Shown here one piece after another: positions 7,632 through 15,581 of a stretch of DNA of 64,000 bases; position 1 is the first letter of the stretch, and every line of letters begins with the position of its first letter. The notes beneath the pieces are model-generated. The model saw nothing but the letters and a program-made list of their open reading frames with translations, did not search any database and had not been told where the DNA came from. The position numbers and the translations under genes were made by a program. The stretch is taken from positions 1 through 64,000 of the forward strand of contig JAUIMG010000013.1 in NCBI GenBank assembly GCA_030433355.1, in the 5' to 3' direction. The DNA comes from Bacteroidia bacterium (lineage in GTDB: Bacteria; Bacteroidota; Bacteroidia; Flavobacteriales_E; Vicingaceae).

Positions 7632-8618
7632 ATGCAGAAAGTACTCCTATTATTTGCCTTCTTTTTCTCATTTACAGTAGTGTTCTCTCAAAATTATACT
7701 CCGATGCCAACTAGCAATGCAGTTTGGGTAGATTCTGCTTTATGGCAAAGCAGAGCAGGAAACCTTACCTTAGATCATTGTGAAACAATACAAACAGAAA
7801 TAATTGGAGATACACTAATTAATGGGATAATTTACCATACTCTTTTCCAAAGAAAAGAAAGGTTTGATGCAAACTTTATTGCTCAACCTTGCTATTTGGG
7901 AACTAGAACTTATCAAGAGTATACATATGCCTTTTATAGAAACGATTCTGCTCAAAAAAAGGTTTTTATTAGAATGTTTGGGGATACCATAGATCAACTT
8001 CTTTATGATTTTAACTTGAATGTAGGAGATTCGCTGCCAAATACCTTTCTGTATACAAACAATAATCAAATCAATAGCGAAATTGATACGGTGATAGCTG
8101 TTACTCAAATTAATCTTGGATTAAAGCTTAGAATTATATATACACTTAGTGATACGATCTGTATGCAGAATACTTTACCTCCTTTACCCCCAATTTTCCC
8201 AAATTACATCAAGGGTTCATTAATTGAAGGTATAGGTCACACCCATGGCTTTTTATATCCTCATGATTGTGACCCATCTGGTATAGCAAAAAAAACTCTT
8301 CTATCCTGCTTCCATCAAAACGGTCGTGCGGTTTATCCAGATTCTACTCATCAATGCCAATTAATAGTAGGGACAATAAATAATACTTTTAAGGATTTAA
8401 AATGGCAGCTTTATCCAAATCCTTCTTCTGGAGAGTTTTTTATAGACAGTTCTACAAAATTGAAGAGCATCCAGCTTTTTGATATTAAAGGTCGGTTTAT
8501 TAAAGAGTATTCGCCTATAAAATCTTCTTGGCAATTGCCAGAAGAAAAAGGTATTTACTTCTTACGCCTAGAAGACCATCAAGGGCAGTTTCAATTTAAG
8601 AAGATTGTGAGGCAGTAA
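7632..8618 (+). CDS. T9SS type A cargo protein of unknown function
   Basis: A 328-residue exported protein. Residues 1-19 are a signal peptide ending VFSQ. The middle (about 20-250) is beta-rich with several Cys (HDCD, SCFH) and no enzyme motif I recognise. The last 75 residues are a type A sorting domain: LYPNPSSGEFFID, IQLFDIKGRFI and KGIYFLRLEDHQG. It lies 5 bp after the frameshifted cargo gene and likely shares its transcript. The first 23-bp repeat array begins on the base after its stop codon. Probable fate is the cell surface or medium. Confidence 0.85.
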   Translation: MQKVLLLFAFFFSFTVVFSQNYTPMPTSNAVWVDSALWQSRAGNLTLDHCETIQTEIIGDTLINGIIYHTLFQRKERFDANFIAQPCYLGTRTYQEYTYAFYRNDSAQKKVFIRMFGDTIDQLLYDFNLNVGDSLPNTFLYTNNNQINSEIDTVIAVTQINLGLKLRIIYTLSDTICMQNTLPPLPPIFPNYIKGSLIEGIGHTHGFLYPHDCDPSGIAKKTLLSCFHQNGRAVYPDSTHQCQLIVGTINNTFKDLKWQLYPNPSSGEFFIDSSTKLKSIQLFDIKGRFIKEYSPIKSSWQLPEEKGIYFLRLEDHQGQFQFKKIVRQ

Positions 8619-8761
8619 GTTCACTTCGAGAGCCTCAGTGAACAGACTTCAAGAGCCTCAGTGAACAGCCTTCGAGAGCCTCAGTGAACAGCCTTCAAGA
8701 GCCTCAGTGAACAGCCTTCGAGAGCCTCAGTGAACAGACTTCGAGAGCCTCAGTTTACAAA
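8619..8761. repeat. 23-bp tandem repeat array 1 (six units)
   Basis: Six head-to-tail 23-bp units starting at 8624, 8647, 8670, 8693, 8716 and 8739; the last is degenerate. Each reads CTTC[G/A]AGAGCCTC then AGTGAACAG[A/C]. Only the first has a full stem: GTTCACT (8619-8625), loop TCGAGAGCCTC, AGTGAAC (8637-8643). The array starts directly after the stop of the cargo gene. Unit contiguity without unique spacers excludes CRISPR. Confidence 0.93.
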
Positions 8762-8805
8762 GTTCTAAGCATTTTTAAGTAGAAAAATATTTTTAAAAAA
8801 ACGGT

Positions 8806-8840
8806 ATTTTGGATGTTGAGAGACTCGAAAAATACAAAAT
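8806..8840 (+). repeat. Stem-loop with GAG-NNNN-TCGA loop upstream of the GIY-YIG gene
   Basis: Left arm ATTTTGGATGTT (8806-8817), loop GAGAGACTCGA (8818-8828), right arm AAAATACAAAAT (8829-8840). Ten of twelve positions pair. The loop fits the core of the neighbouring arrays but the stem is unrelated to theirs. It lies 25 nt before the nuclease ATG, overlapping where a -33 element would sit for the -7-like TAATTTTA at 8854-8861. Confidence 0.65.
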
Positions 8841-8865
8841 TAAAAACTATATGTAATTTTAAGGA

Positions 8866-9165
8866 ATGCCTACAGGCTATGTTTATATACTCAGATGTTC
8901 TAATGGTAAGTATTATACAGGAAGCACCACTAATTTAGAACTTCGAATTCAGCAGCATTTTTCAGGCAGAGGAGCAAACTTTACCAAAAAATATCCGCCT
9001 GAAGAAGTTGTATTTGTAGAATACTTTCAACGAATAGATAAAGCTTTTTATCGCGAAAAACAAATTCAAGGCTGGAGCAGAGTTAAGAAAGAAGCATTGA
9101 TTCACGGAAAAGAGAATGAGTTACCTAAGCTATCTATTGCGTATAGGGATAAAGATGATAATTAG
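8866..9165 (+). CDS. Small GIY-YIG endonuclease
   Basis: A 99-residue single-domain GIY-YIG protein of the YhbQ/UPF0213-like group, DNA nucleases that cut one strand. The fold's landmarks are all here: YVYIL (residues 5-9), YYTGS (16-20), catalytic Arg27 and Glu64 (in FYREKQI), plus the group's RGANFTKKYPP segment at about 35-45. Nothing is fused to it. It stands alone between two arrays of the same 23-bp repeat, with a related hairpin 25 nt upstream of its start. This context suggests that the repeats are its targets or that it maintains or moves them. I recall a related Neisseria nuclease described as specific for single-stranded repeat DNA, but cannot verify kinship here. Confidence 0.9.
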   Translation: MPTGYVYILRCSNGKYYTGSTTNLELRIQQHFSGRGANFTKKYPPEEVVFVEYFQRIDKAFYREKQIQGWSRVKKEALIHGKENELPKLSIAYRDKDDN

Positions 9166-9172
9166 AGAGGAG

Positions 9173-9338
9173 GTTCACTTCGAGTACCTCAGTGAACAGC
9201 CTTCGAGAGCCTCAGTGAACAGACTTCGAGTACCTCAGTGAACAGCCTTCGAGTACCTCAGTGAACAGCCTTCGAGTACCTCAGTGAACAGCCTTCGAGT
9301 ACCTCAGTGAACAGACTTCGAGAGCCTCAGTGAACGGT
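9173..9338. repeat. 23-bp tandem repeat array 2 (seven units)
   Basis: Seven units of the same 23-bp family start at 9178, 9201, 9224, 9247, 9270, 9293 and 9316. Five carry TCGAGTACCTC and two (the second and seventh) TCGAGAGCCTC at the core. As in array 1, the first unit alone has the full stem (GTTCACT 9173-9179, AGTGAAC 9191-9197). The array begins 8 nt after the GIY-YIG stop, in the same orientation as array 1. Confidence 0.93.
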
Positions 9339-9343
9339 ATGCT

Positions 9344-9368
9344 GGAAGTTGAGGCTCTCGAAACTTCC
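9344..9368 (+). repeat. Closing stem-loop with GAG-NNNN-TCGA loop
   Basis: GGAAGTT (9344-9350), loop GAGGCTCTCGA (9351-9361), AACTTCC (9362-9368): a perfect 7-bp stem. The loop is the reverse complement of the array core, so it points opposite to the arrays, and the stem sequence is new. It closes the repeat locus. Confidence 0.75.
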
Positions 9369-9401
9369 CTTATATGGCAATCTATTGAATAACAAAAAAG
9401 A

Positions 9402-9430
9402 ATCCCGCTGCCTATTTAGGCTAGCGGGAT
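9402..9430 (-). terminator. Rho-independent terminator of the PadR/PspC operon
   Basis: Stem ATCCCGCT/AGCGGGAT with an inner GCCT/AGGC pair. Read on the minus strand it is followed by CTTTTTTGTT, a proper U-tract. It lies 58 bp past the stop of the last operon gene (9489). Confidence 0.88.
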
Positions 9431-9488
9431 ATAATCCTCTACTTAATAATTGTTTAACTGTAGTTTATTCGAGGATTGGAAGGTTCTT

Positions 9489-9656
9489 TTATAACAATTC
9501 AAAGACACTTAAAGAGTACTTGTAGTCTACTGAACGTTCGGTTTTTTCCGTTTCTGAGGCTTTTACCTCTTTACTCTCTTTAGAAGGTATTGCTGCCACT
9601 GCAAAAGCCGCAGCAAATACAATACCCAATAAGATTAGTTTGGTCTTCGTTTTCAT
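9489..9656 (-). CDS. Small exported peptide (55 residues)
   Basis: A short ORF with ATG at 9656 and TAA at 9489-9491. It starts MKTKTKLILLGIVFAAAFAV, a textbook signal peptide with a likely cut near AVAA-IP, followed by a Lys/Glu/Ser-rich chain (SKESKEVKASETEKTERS) and the end YSLSVFELL. The start codon lies one base after the PspC stop, so translation is probably coupled, and the operon terminator follows. No family recognised. Its place as last gene of a PadR/PspC stress operon suggests a periplasmic partner or effector, which is inference only. Confidence 0.68.
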   Translation of the reverse strand: MKTKTKLILLGIVFAAAFAVAAIPSKESKEVKASETEKTERSVDYKYSLSVFELL

Positions 9657-9657
9657 C

Positions 9658-11397
9658 TTAGTTATTATTTCTTTTAGCTCTTCTTATTTTCTCTTGGATC
9701 TCTCTTTCCGCCTTTTTTAGTTCTTCCAAAGCATTCTCCAATTCTCTTTCTGCTTCTAAGGCCTCTCTTAAAACGGTTTCCTCCAATTCTTCCTCAAAAT
9801 CTTCCACCGCTTCATCCTCCTTTATCCAAGAGCAATCCGTGCATTTTAAGCCTTTCTCCGTCATTAACCAATGGTGTCCCATCATTTTGCCATCATAAGT
9901 ATTTGTAACGTTCTTAATGTCGTATATAATATCTCTAGAGGACTCTTCTAAGTATATAGACATTCCAATTGGCAAAGCGATGCTTATTTGCACATCCTGA
10001 TTTCGATATTTATCTTCTACAGGGAATTGAATAAATGGACTCATGCTCAATACATTGTCATTAACTTCATACTTAAATTCAATGTTCTCCGCTCTTTTAC
10101 CCGATTCTCTTCGATTAGAACCTCTGGCAGTTTTGTCTACTAGCATAACTACTTCTGCTGCTTTTCCTTGCACCACATCTACAGAAAAGTCATTGGTGAA
10201 AATATAATCTTCTTCAATAAAAACTTCATCTGCATTGTACTTTGAAGTGCTGTAAGTGCCTTCCATGCTAGATAGGGTTAAAGTGTCTGAACTTAATCCT
10301 TCTACAACAACATTCTCAGAGATCTTTTGCTTAGAGGAATATTCATTCGCCGTATTGGACGCCGCTATAATTACAAAGATTAAACCAATTACCCATAAAG
10401 AAACAGCGGACAAGCCAATAGCTTTATTCGTTTTTGGAATATCAAAAAGAATTCTAACTCCACCATACAATATGCCTAGTAATGGAATTATTGTTAATAA
10501 GCTAACTCCAATTACCCCTATGGTATACATATAGCCAGAGGTAAAGAATAGGTCCGATACATTATTCATCCAAAAGGCATCAATAGTTTGGTTGTTGATA
10601 GACATATTGAATGGACCTCCTAGAAGTACAGTAAACAAAGTAATCAGTCCTATCACTCCTGCAATAACTAAGAAAACAGCTATAACCTTAAGGATAAATT
10701 TGAAAAGAAAGACTAATAACTTGCTAACGAAATCAAAGAACTTATAGATACCACTTTCTGCTTTGGTTCTATAGGCATTTACATCAGAATTATCTACTTT
10801 TTTTTTAAAGTTGCTAAACTCATCTTTAATGGCATTACCTATGCTATCTACATTTATTGGCTCTCCTTTCATCTCTAATTTCTCTGCAGTAGTTTTCGCA
10901 GTTGGGATAATAATCCAAAGAATAAAGTACAATAAGAAACCAAATCCGAATCCAAAGAAAGCGATTAAGAAGGCAGCTCTAAACCAGATTTTATCTATTC
11001 CAAAATAATGGCCAATACCTGAACAAACGCCACCTAGTAAATTATCATCTGGGTCTCTGTAAAGCTTTTTGCTATAAAATGCATTATCTCTAGATTTTCT
11101 TTTAGGCTCTTCTCTATAATCATCGGCATCACTTTCATCCATGTATTGCTCTGGCTCTCCCATGACGGAAATAACGTGCTTTACCGTAGCTGTAGTAATA
11201 ACTTCTTTGCCTTCATCTAGAGCTTCTTTAAATAGCTCCGCAATTCGTGCTTCAATATCTGCCATAATCTCATCCTTGCCTTCAGAGTCGTGAAAGTAAG
11301 TTCTTATGGTATTTAGGTAGTTGTGTAAATGGTCGTAAGCCACTGATTCTATGTGAAATACAACTCCGCTTATATTTGCTGTAACTGTCTTATTCAT
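9658..11397 (-). CDS. PspC-domain membrane protein
   Basis: A 579-residue envelope-stress-type protein. After an N-terminal soluble region of about 100 residues (ANISGVVFHIES, then DIEARIAELFKEAL and VMGEPEQYMDE) comes a PspC domain at about 110-165 (LYRDPDDNLLGGVCSGIGHYFGID, then a Phe/Gly-rich membrane helix). Further hydrophobic segments lie near 225-265, 285-315 and 330-350. A long beta-rich region follows, then a charged coiled coil at the end (about 530-575). In Bacteroidota this architecture is typically encoded with a PadR regulator, as here (5 bp upstream). The role is presumably sensing or protecting against membrane stress; evidence is by family. Confidence 0.88.
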   Translation of the reverse strand: MNKTVTANISGVVFHIESVAYDHLHNYLNTIRTYFHDSEGKDEIMADIEARIAELFKEALDEGKEVITTATVKHVISVMGEPEQYMDESDADDYREEPKRKSRDNAFYSKKLYRDPDDNLLGGVCSGIGHYFGIDKIWFRAAFLIAFFGFGFGFLLYFILWIIIPTAKTTAEKLEMKGEPINVDSIGNAIKDEFSNFKKKVDNSDVNAYRTKAESGIYKFFDFVSKLLVFLFKFILKVIAVFLVIAGVIGLITLFTVLLGGPFNMSINNQTIDAFWMNNVSDLFFTSGYMYTIGVIGVSLLTIIPLLGILYGGVRILFDIPKTNKAIGLSAVSLWVIGLIFVIIAASNTANEYSSKQKISENVVVEGLSSDTLTLSSMEGTYSTSKYNADEVFIEEDYIFTNDFSVDVVQGKAAEVVMLVDKTARGSNRRESGKRAENIEFKYEVNDNVLSMSPFIQFPVEDKYRNQDVQISIALPIGMSIYLEESSRDIIYDIKNVTNTYDGKMMGHHWLMTEKGLKCTDCSWIKEDEAVEDFEEELEETVLREALEAERELENALEELKKAEREIQEKIRRAKRNNN

Positions 11398-11402
11398 GAT
11401 CT

Positions 11403-11744
11403 TTATTTATCTTTATTGGTCTTGTTTCTAGTAAGGTTAACTGCTTGAACTAATTCAGTCCAGGTAGATTCTAATTCTTTTAAAAATTCAATTCCTACTT
11501 CTGTTAATGAATAGTACTTTCTTGGTGGTCCTGATTTAGACTCTTCCCAACGGTACTTAAGTAGTCCTGCATTTTTAAGTCTAGTTAAAAGAGGGTAGAG
11601 GGTTCCTTCAACAACAATCAACTTTCCTTCTTTCAACTTATCGATTACTTCGGAGGGGTATGCCTCTTTGGATTCTAGAATCGATAAGATGCAGAACTCA
11701 AGTACACCCTTACGCATCTGTGCTTTTGTGTTCTCTATTTTCAT
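11403..11744 (-). CDS. PadR-family transcriptional regulator
   Basis: A 113-residue winged-helix repressor. The PadR pattern is plain: RKGVLEFCILSILESKEAYPSEVIDKL (the first helices), then VVEGTLYPLLTRLKNAGLLKYRWEESKSGPPRKYYSLTEVGIEFL (recognition helix and wing). It sits between the DUF4252-like gene (5 bp upstream) and the PspC gene (5 bp downstream), so it most likely autoregulates this operon. I did not find a clear palindromic operator in the AT-rich leader upstream of 12207. The inducer is unknown. Confidence 0.93.
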   Translation of the reverse strand: MKIENTKAQMRKGVLEFCILSILESKEAYPSEVIDKLKEGKLIVVEGTLYPLLTRLKNAGLLKYRWEESKSGPPRKYYSLTEVGIEFLKELESTWTELVQAVNLTRNKTNKDK

Positions 11745-11748
11745 AATA

Positions 11749-12207
11749 TTATTGCGCTTTTTTATTTTTTACTTGCATATTGCCATAGATAGAAAGCAAT
11801 ACGACATTTTCGTCATTCTCTATTACAAAGTGGGCTTGTGATATATTTTTTCCACTTCTTTCAATAAATAGATATACTTCACTGTTAGAATCTTCCTCAT
11901 CCATTTCTTCTTCAATATCTATTCGCTCGTATTTCTCATCTTTAAAAAGAGTACATATGGTTTTTGCTTTTACTTTTTCATTGCTAATAGTCAAAAGTTT
12001 TCCTTTGGTGAAATCCCCAGTCACCCATTTCTCTTTTCCATTCATATCAATATCTAAATCGAAGAAGTCAATCATTTCTTTAGAAAGACTTAAACTGAAT
12101 GCATCGTATCTATCATCTAATAGATTATAAATTCTTGTAGCTCCATCTGGGGATGCGAATGCCAAAGTTTGGATGGAGATAAATAGGATTAAGAGTATTT
12201 TTTTCAT
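11749..12207 (-). CDS. DUF4252-like exported protein
   Basis: A 152-residue exported protein. I start it at ATG 12207 (MKKILLILFISIQTLAFAS) because this gives a clean signal peptide; a TTG at 12231 only adds eight residues. The mature part is acidic (about 100-115 is Glu/Asp-rich) and ends in LFIERSGKNISQAHFVIENDENVVLLSIYGNM, resembling the C-terminus of DUF4252 proteins. First gene of the PadR/PspC operon. Function unknown; periplasmic location is likely. The family call is from memory of the pattern and moderate in certainty. Confidence 0.72.
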   Translation of the reverse strand: MKKILLILFISIQTLAFASPDGATRIYNLLDDRYDAFSLSLSKEMIDFFDLDIDMNGKEKWVTGDFTKGKLLTISNEKVKAKTICTLFKDEKYERIDIEEEMDEEDSNSEVYLFIERSGKNISQAHFVIENDENVVLLSIYGNMQVKNKKAQ

Positions 12208-12384
12208 TGCATATATTATTTGGTTTGACAAAGATATATATAAAAGATAGTAATATGCAATACATAGTACTAATTATTTTTTAATATAATTTATAAATTA
12301 TTGATTATCAGTAATATAAAATTTTAAAAAAATTATATAAAATCTTAAAATAGATGTATTTTAGCATCATATTAGGATGCAATC

Positions 12385-13113
12385 ATGGAAATATTCTTAC
12401 AATCAGAGACCTATATCAGTCTTTTAACCCTAACATTTTTAGAAATAGTTCTGGGAATAGATAATATCATTTTTATCTCCATAGTCTCCGATAGACTACC
12501 TCAAGAACAGCAAGGAAAGGCACGTACTATAGGCTTGAGTTTGGCCATTATTATGCGAGTTTTATTGCTACTTGCTTTATCTTGGATTGTGCATTTAACA
12601 GAGCCAATCTTAACTTTAATGGACTTTGAATTGAGCTTTAGGGATTTAATTTTAATAGTAGGAGGCTTGTTTTTATTGGCTAAGTCTACTTCTGAAATTC
12701 ACGAAAAAATAGCAACAGATGAAGAGGGAGTAGATTTTGCGAAGAAAGGAAGTGTCACCATGAAGTATGCTGTTACACAGATTGTCCTTCTAGATATTGT
12801 ATTCTCTTTTGATTCTATTTTAACGGCTGTAGGATTATCAGATCAGATATTGGTAATGATTGCTGCAGTTATCATAGCTTTAATTGTAATGCTTGTATTT
12901 GCAGCCAAGGTAAGTGCCTTTGTAAATGAGAATCCTACAGTAAAAATGCTTGCTTTGGCATTTTTAATTATGATTGGAACCCTTCTTTTATTAGATGGCT
13001 TTCATGTGCATGTGCCCAAAGGATACATCTATTTTTCTTTAGCTTTCTCTCTCTTTGTAGAATTCTTAAACCAAAAACTTAGGAAAAAGAAAAAAGCTAA
13101 GCTTCCTGCATAG
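12385..13113 (+). CDS. TerC-family integral membrane protein
   Basis: A 242-residue membrane protein of the TerC/Alx family, linked to metal ion (notably manganese) export and tellurite resistance. It shows the characteristic acidic membrane motifs FLEIVLGIDNIIFI (about 17-30) and IVLLDIVFSFDSILTAVG (about 133-150), with seven or so hydrophobic helices and a basic tail (KLRKKKKAK). The cytosolic loop carries TDEEGVDFAKKGS. It is monocistronic, and its last 17 bp overlap convergently with mqnE. The substrate cannot be settled from sequence. Confidence 0.92.
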   Translation: MEIFLQSETYISLLTLTFLEIVLGIDNIIFISIVSDRLPQEQQGKARTIGLSLAIIMRVLLLLALSWIVHLTEPILTLMDFELSFRDLILIVGGLFLLAKSTSEIHEKIATDEEGVDFAKKGSVTMKYAVTQIVLLDIVFSFDSILTAVGLSDQILVMIAAVIIALIVMLVFAAKVSAFVNENPTVKMLALAFLIMIGTLLLLDGFHVHVPKGYIYFSLAFSLFVEFLNQKLRKKKKAKLPA

Positions 13114-14245
13114 CTTCTTCCCCATAGTCGTTCACCGTATCATAAACACTGTTTCTTTCTATAGGGTGTCTGCCTACCTTTTTAATTAAATCTACTATCT
13201 GCTCTGTGGTCATGTTAGGGTTTTGCTCTTCAGCACCTGCCATGGAGTATATTTTAGTAGAGTCATCAATGGTACCATCAATATCATTTACTCCGTATGC
13301 CAAGCTTAATTGCGCAGTTTCTCTTCCTATCATAGGCCAATATGCCTTTAAATGAGGAAAGTTGTCCATGTATATTCTAGAAACAGCATAGGTTCTTAAA
13401 TCCTCTAAAACTGAAACTTCATTAATGTGAGACATTTGGTTGTTTCCATTTCTAAATTTTAATGGAATAAAGGTATTAAAGCCTCCTGTTTTGTCTTGCA
13501 GTTCTCTTAGCCTGTTCATGTGGTCAATTCTATCTGCATAGCTCTCAATATGTCCATACAACATGGTTGCATTCGATGGCATACCCAATTCATGAGCTGC
13601 TTCATGTATTGCTAACCATTGCTCTGAAGAACATTTATCTTTGCATATTTCTTCTCTAACAGCTTCTGCAAAGATCTCTGCTCCACCACCAGGTAAAGAG
13701 TCCTGACCATGGTCTTTTAAAATCTTCAAACCTTCCTTATAACTTACTTTAGCTTTTCTACACATATATTCTAATTCAACTGCAGTAAAGGCTTTTACGT
13801 GTATCTCAGGTCTAATTTCTTTTATATTCTTGATAAGATTAGCAAAATATTGCAATCCCATCTTAGGATGCACTCCACCAACAATATGCACTTCTGTTAT
13901 ATCTGTATTATCATAAGATCTTACAGTTTCATAAATTTTTTCTTCATCCATCTCCCAAGCATCATAGTCGCCTTTTTCTCGAATAAGTTTCGAATATGCG
14001 CAAAACTTGCAATCAAATACACAGATATTGGTAGGCTCAATATGAAAATTTTTATTGAAGTAAGTAATGTCACCATGCTTTTTTTCACGGATATGATTAG
14101 CTAAACTCCCTAGAAAATTCAATTCTCCTTTTTCAAAAAGAAGAACTCCTTCCTCAAAAGTTATTCTTTCGCTATTGTAAACCTTTTCTGCAATCGACTT
14201 TAATTCGTCAGAAATATTAAAATGTTTGAGTAAATCCTTATCCAT
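13097..14245 (-). CDS. mqnE: Aminofutalosine synthase MqnE (radical SAM)
   Basis: Radical SAM enzyme of the futalosine pathway for menaquinone; MqnE joins the enolpyruvyl product of MqnA to SAM-derived adenosine to make aminofutalosine. The CxxxCxxC cluster site is C75, C79, C82 (CVFDCKFCAYSK). Downstream motifs SLPGGGAEIF, SNATMLYGHIE and TGGFNTFIPLKF are those of MqnE rather than MqnC. Length (382) is usual. A -7-like box (CAAAGATA on the plus strand, 14263-14270, TATCTTTG on the minus) precedes it, so it is probably transcribed alone. It shows that this organism respires with menaquinone made by the futalosine route. Confidence 0.93.
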   Translation of the reverse strand: MDKDLLKHFNISDELKSIAEKVYNSERITFEEGVLLFEKGELNFLGSLANHIREKKHGDITYFNKNFHIEPTNICVFDCKFCAYSKLIREKGDYDAWEMDEEKIYETVRSYDNTDITEVHIVGGVHPKMGLQYFANLIKNIKEIRPEIHVKAFTAVELEYMCRKAKVSYKEGLKILKDHGQDSLPGGGAEIFAEAVREEICKDKCSSEQWLAIHEAAHELGMPSNATMLYGHIESYADRIDHMNRLRELQDKTGGFNTFIPLKFRNGNNQMSHINEVSVLEDLRTYAVSRIYMDNFPHLKAYWPMIGRETAQLSLAYGVNDIDGTIDDSTKIYSMAGAEEQNPNMTTEQIVDLIKKVGRHPIERNSVYDTVNDYGEEAMQEA

Positions 14246-14262
14246 CTGCTAAAATTATAGTA

Positions 14263-14270
14263 CAAAGATA
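14263..14270 (-). promoter_or_regulatory. -7 promoter box of mqnE
   Basis: TATCTTTG on the minus strand fits the Bacteroidota -7 consensus TAnnTTTG exactly, 18 bp before the mqnE start. No TTG at the right -33 distance is clear. Confidence 0.5.
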
Positions 14271-14284
14271 ACAAGCAAATAGGC

Positions 14285-15487
14285 CTAGTGTTGTACAATT
14301 ATTCTTTTTGTAGTCTGCTGACCTAAATAATTTATCCTTAACAGATAAATACCTTCTTTAAGGTCTATGGTTGGCAAGAAATTGCTGCTGCATTTAAGTG
14401 CTATCTGCTTTCCTTCCATACTATATAATTTAACAATAATGTTGTTTTTATTTAGCTCATCTGGAATTATTATATTCAATTGCTCGTTTACCGGATTTGG
14501 AAATAATTGGATATTGTTCAACAAGCTTTGTGCTTCTTTTATGCCAACAGTAGCACAGCTTTTTGTTAGAATAAAGGAAGTTTTTTGTTGAACTATGGTG
14601 GTTCTCATTTTTTCTTTCTGTCCAGTAGTAAAGTTGCCCATGCAAGCATCATTTACATAACCCATATAATTACTCAACATATCCTTGCTGTTACAGCTAG
14701 ACCTAGGAGGACTAGGGCAGAAGTAGTAAATATTTTCTTGGTTAGGAGTATCGCTTATGCCATCATCATCTAAACAGTTGTTTGCAGTAATACCCCAAGG
14801 GTGAAATAAGCCTAACCAATGGCCTACTTCATGAACAGTTGTTCTACCTAAGTTATATGGGCTATTTGCTGTTCCAATAGTTCCAAATGCCTCATAATCT
14901 ATTAAAACTCCATCTTTTTGCTTATCGGGATTTCCAGGTGGCGTAGCAACACCAATTGGTTCGTTTTGCCCAATCGCACCAAAATTCCCTACCCAGATAT
15001 TTAAATAATTGTCTGCATCCCAAGCCGGTCTTATAACATAATACTGATTGTTTACTCCAATACTAGTGAAGGTTGTAGAAGTCCTCGTTATTCCTGAGGT
15101 TAGATTACCATTGGTGTCTCTTTTTGCTAAGCAAAATTCAATTTTAGTGTCTGTAAAAGAAAAACCACTTTCAACATTGGTAGTGTCGTCATTTCTTTTT
15201 CTAAAATCTCTATTTAAGGCATCTAATTGTGATATTACTTGTGCATCAGAGATATTTTGAGCAGGGTTATTTTGATTGTAGATGACATGAAAAACAACTG
15301 GGATTATAAAAACGGTTTCTGTCTTATTACTTGCAAGACTTTTCGAATTTCTACTATTTAAATATTCTTGAAACTTACTGTTTTTTAATAACTTAGAATA
15401 ATTCTCTTCAAATTGACAGTAATTCTCTTGCGAATGGGAAAGCAAAGCAAATGAAAAACAAATAAGAAGTAAGATGGAACGATTCAT
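14285..15487 (-). CDS. Secreted M43 (pappalysin-type) zinc metalloprotease with T9SS sorting domain
   Basis: A 400-residue secreted protease. I start it at ATG 15487, where a signal peptide begins (MNRSILLLICFSFALLSHSQ); the longer frame adds only nine residues from a TTG. The metzincin zinc site HEVGHWLGLFH is at 219-229 and the Met-turn SNYMGY at about 275. The last 75 residues are a type A sorting domain (LFPNPVNEQLNIIIP ... KLYSMEGKQ ... EGIYLLRINYLGQQT). It is thus exported by T9SS and probably digests extracellular protein. Single gene, no clear partner. Confidence 0.93.
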   Translation of the reverse strand: MNRSILLLICFSFALLSHSQENYCQFEENYSKLLKNSKFQEYLNSRNSKSLASNKTETVFIIPVVFHVIYNQNNPAQNISDAQVISQLDALNRDFRKRNDDTTNVESGFSFTDTKIEFCLAKRDTNGNLTSGITRTSTTFTSIGVNNQYYVIRPAWDADNYLNIWVGNFGAIGQNEPIGVATPPGNPDKQKDGVLIDYEAFGTIGTANSPYNLGRTTVHEVGHWLGLFHPWGITANNCLDDDGISDTPNQENIYYFCPSPPRSSCNSKDMLSNYMGYVNDACMGNFTTGQKEKMRTTIVQQKTSFILTKSCATVGIKEAQSLLNNIQLFPNPVNEQLNIIIPDELNKNNIIVKLYSMEGKQIALKCSSNFLPTIDLKEGIYLLRINYLGQQTTKRIIVQH

Positions 15488-15581
15488 TTTACAAATATCT
15501 AGAATATTAGGCAACCTTTTCGTGCTTCATTGCGTCTTATAATTGTAAGAAATTGTGGTAGATATCTTACAGCTATTCCCG

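Noticed and set aside
8619-9338. The two 23-bp arrays as CRISPR arrays
   Set aside because: Units are directly contiguous, with no unique spacers between them, and there is no cas gene nearby.
13799-14104. Plus-strand ORF of 101 residues
   Set aside because: It is antisense to the well-supported mqnE gene; its Ile/Phe/Ser-rich composition is that of a shadow frame.
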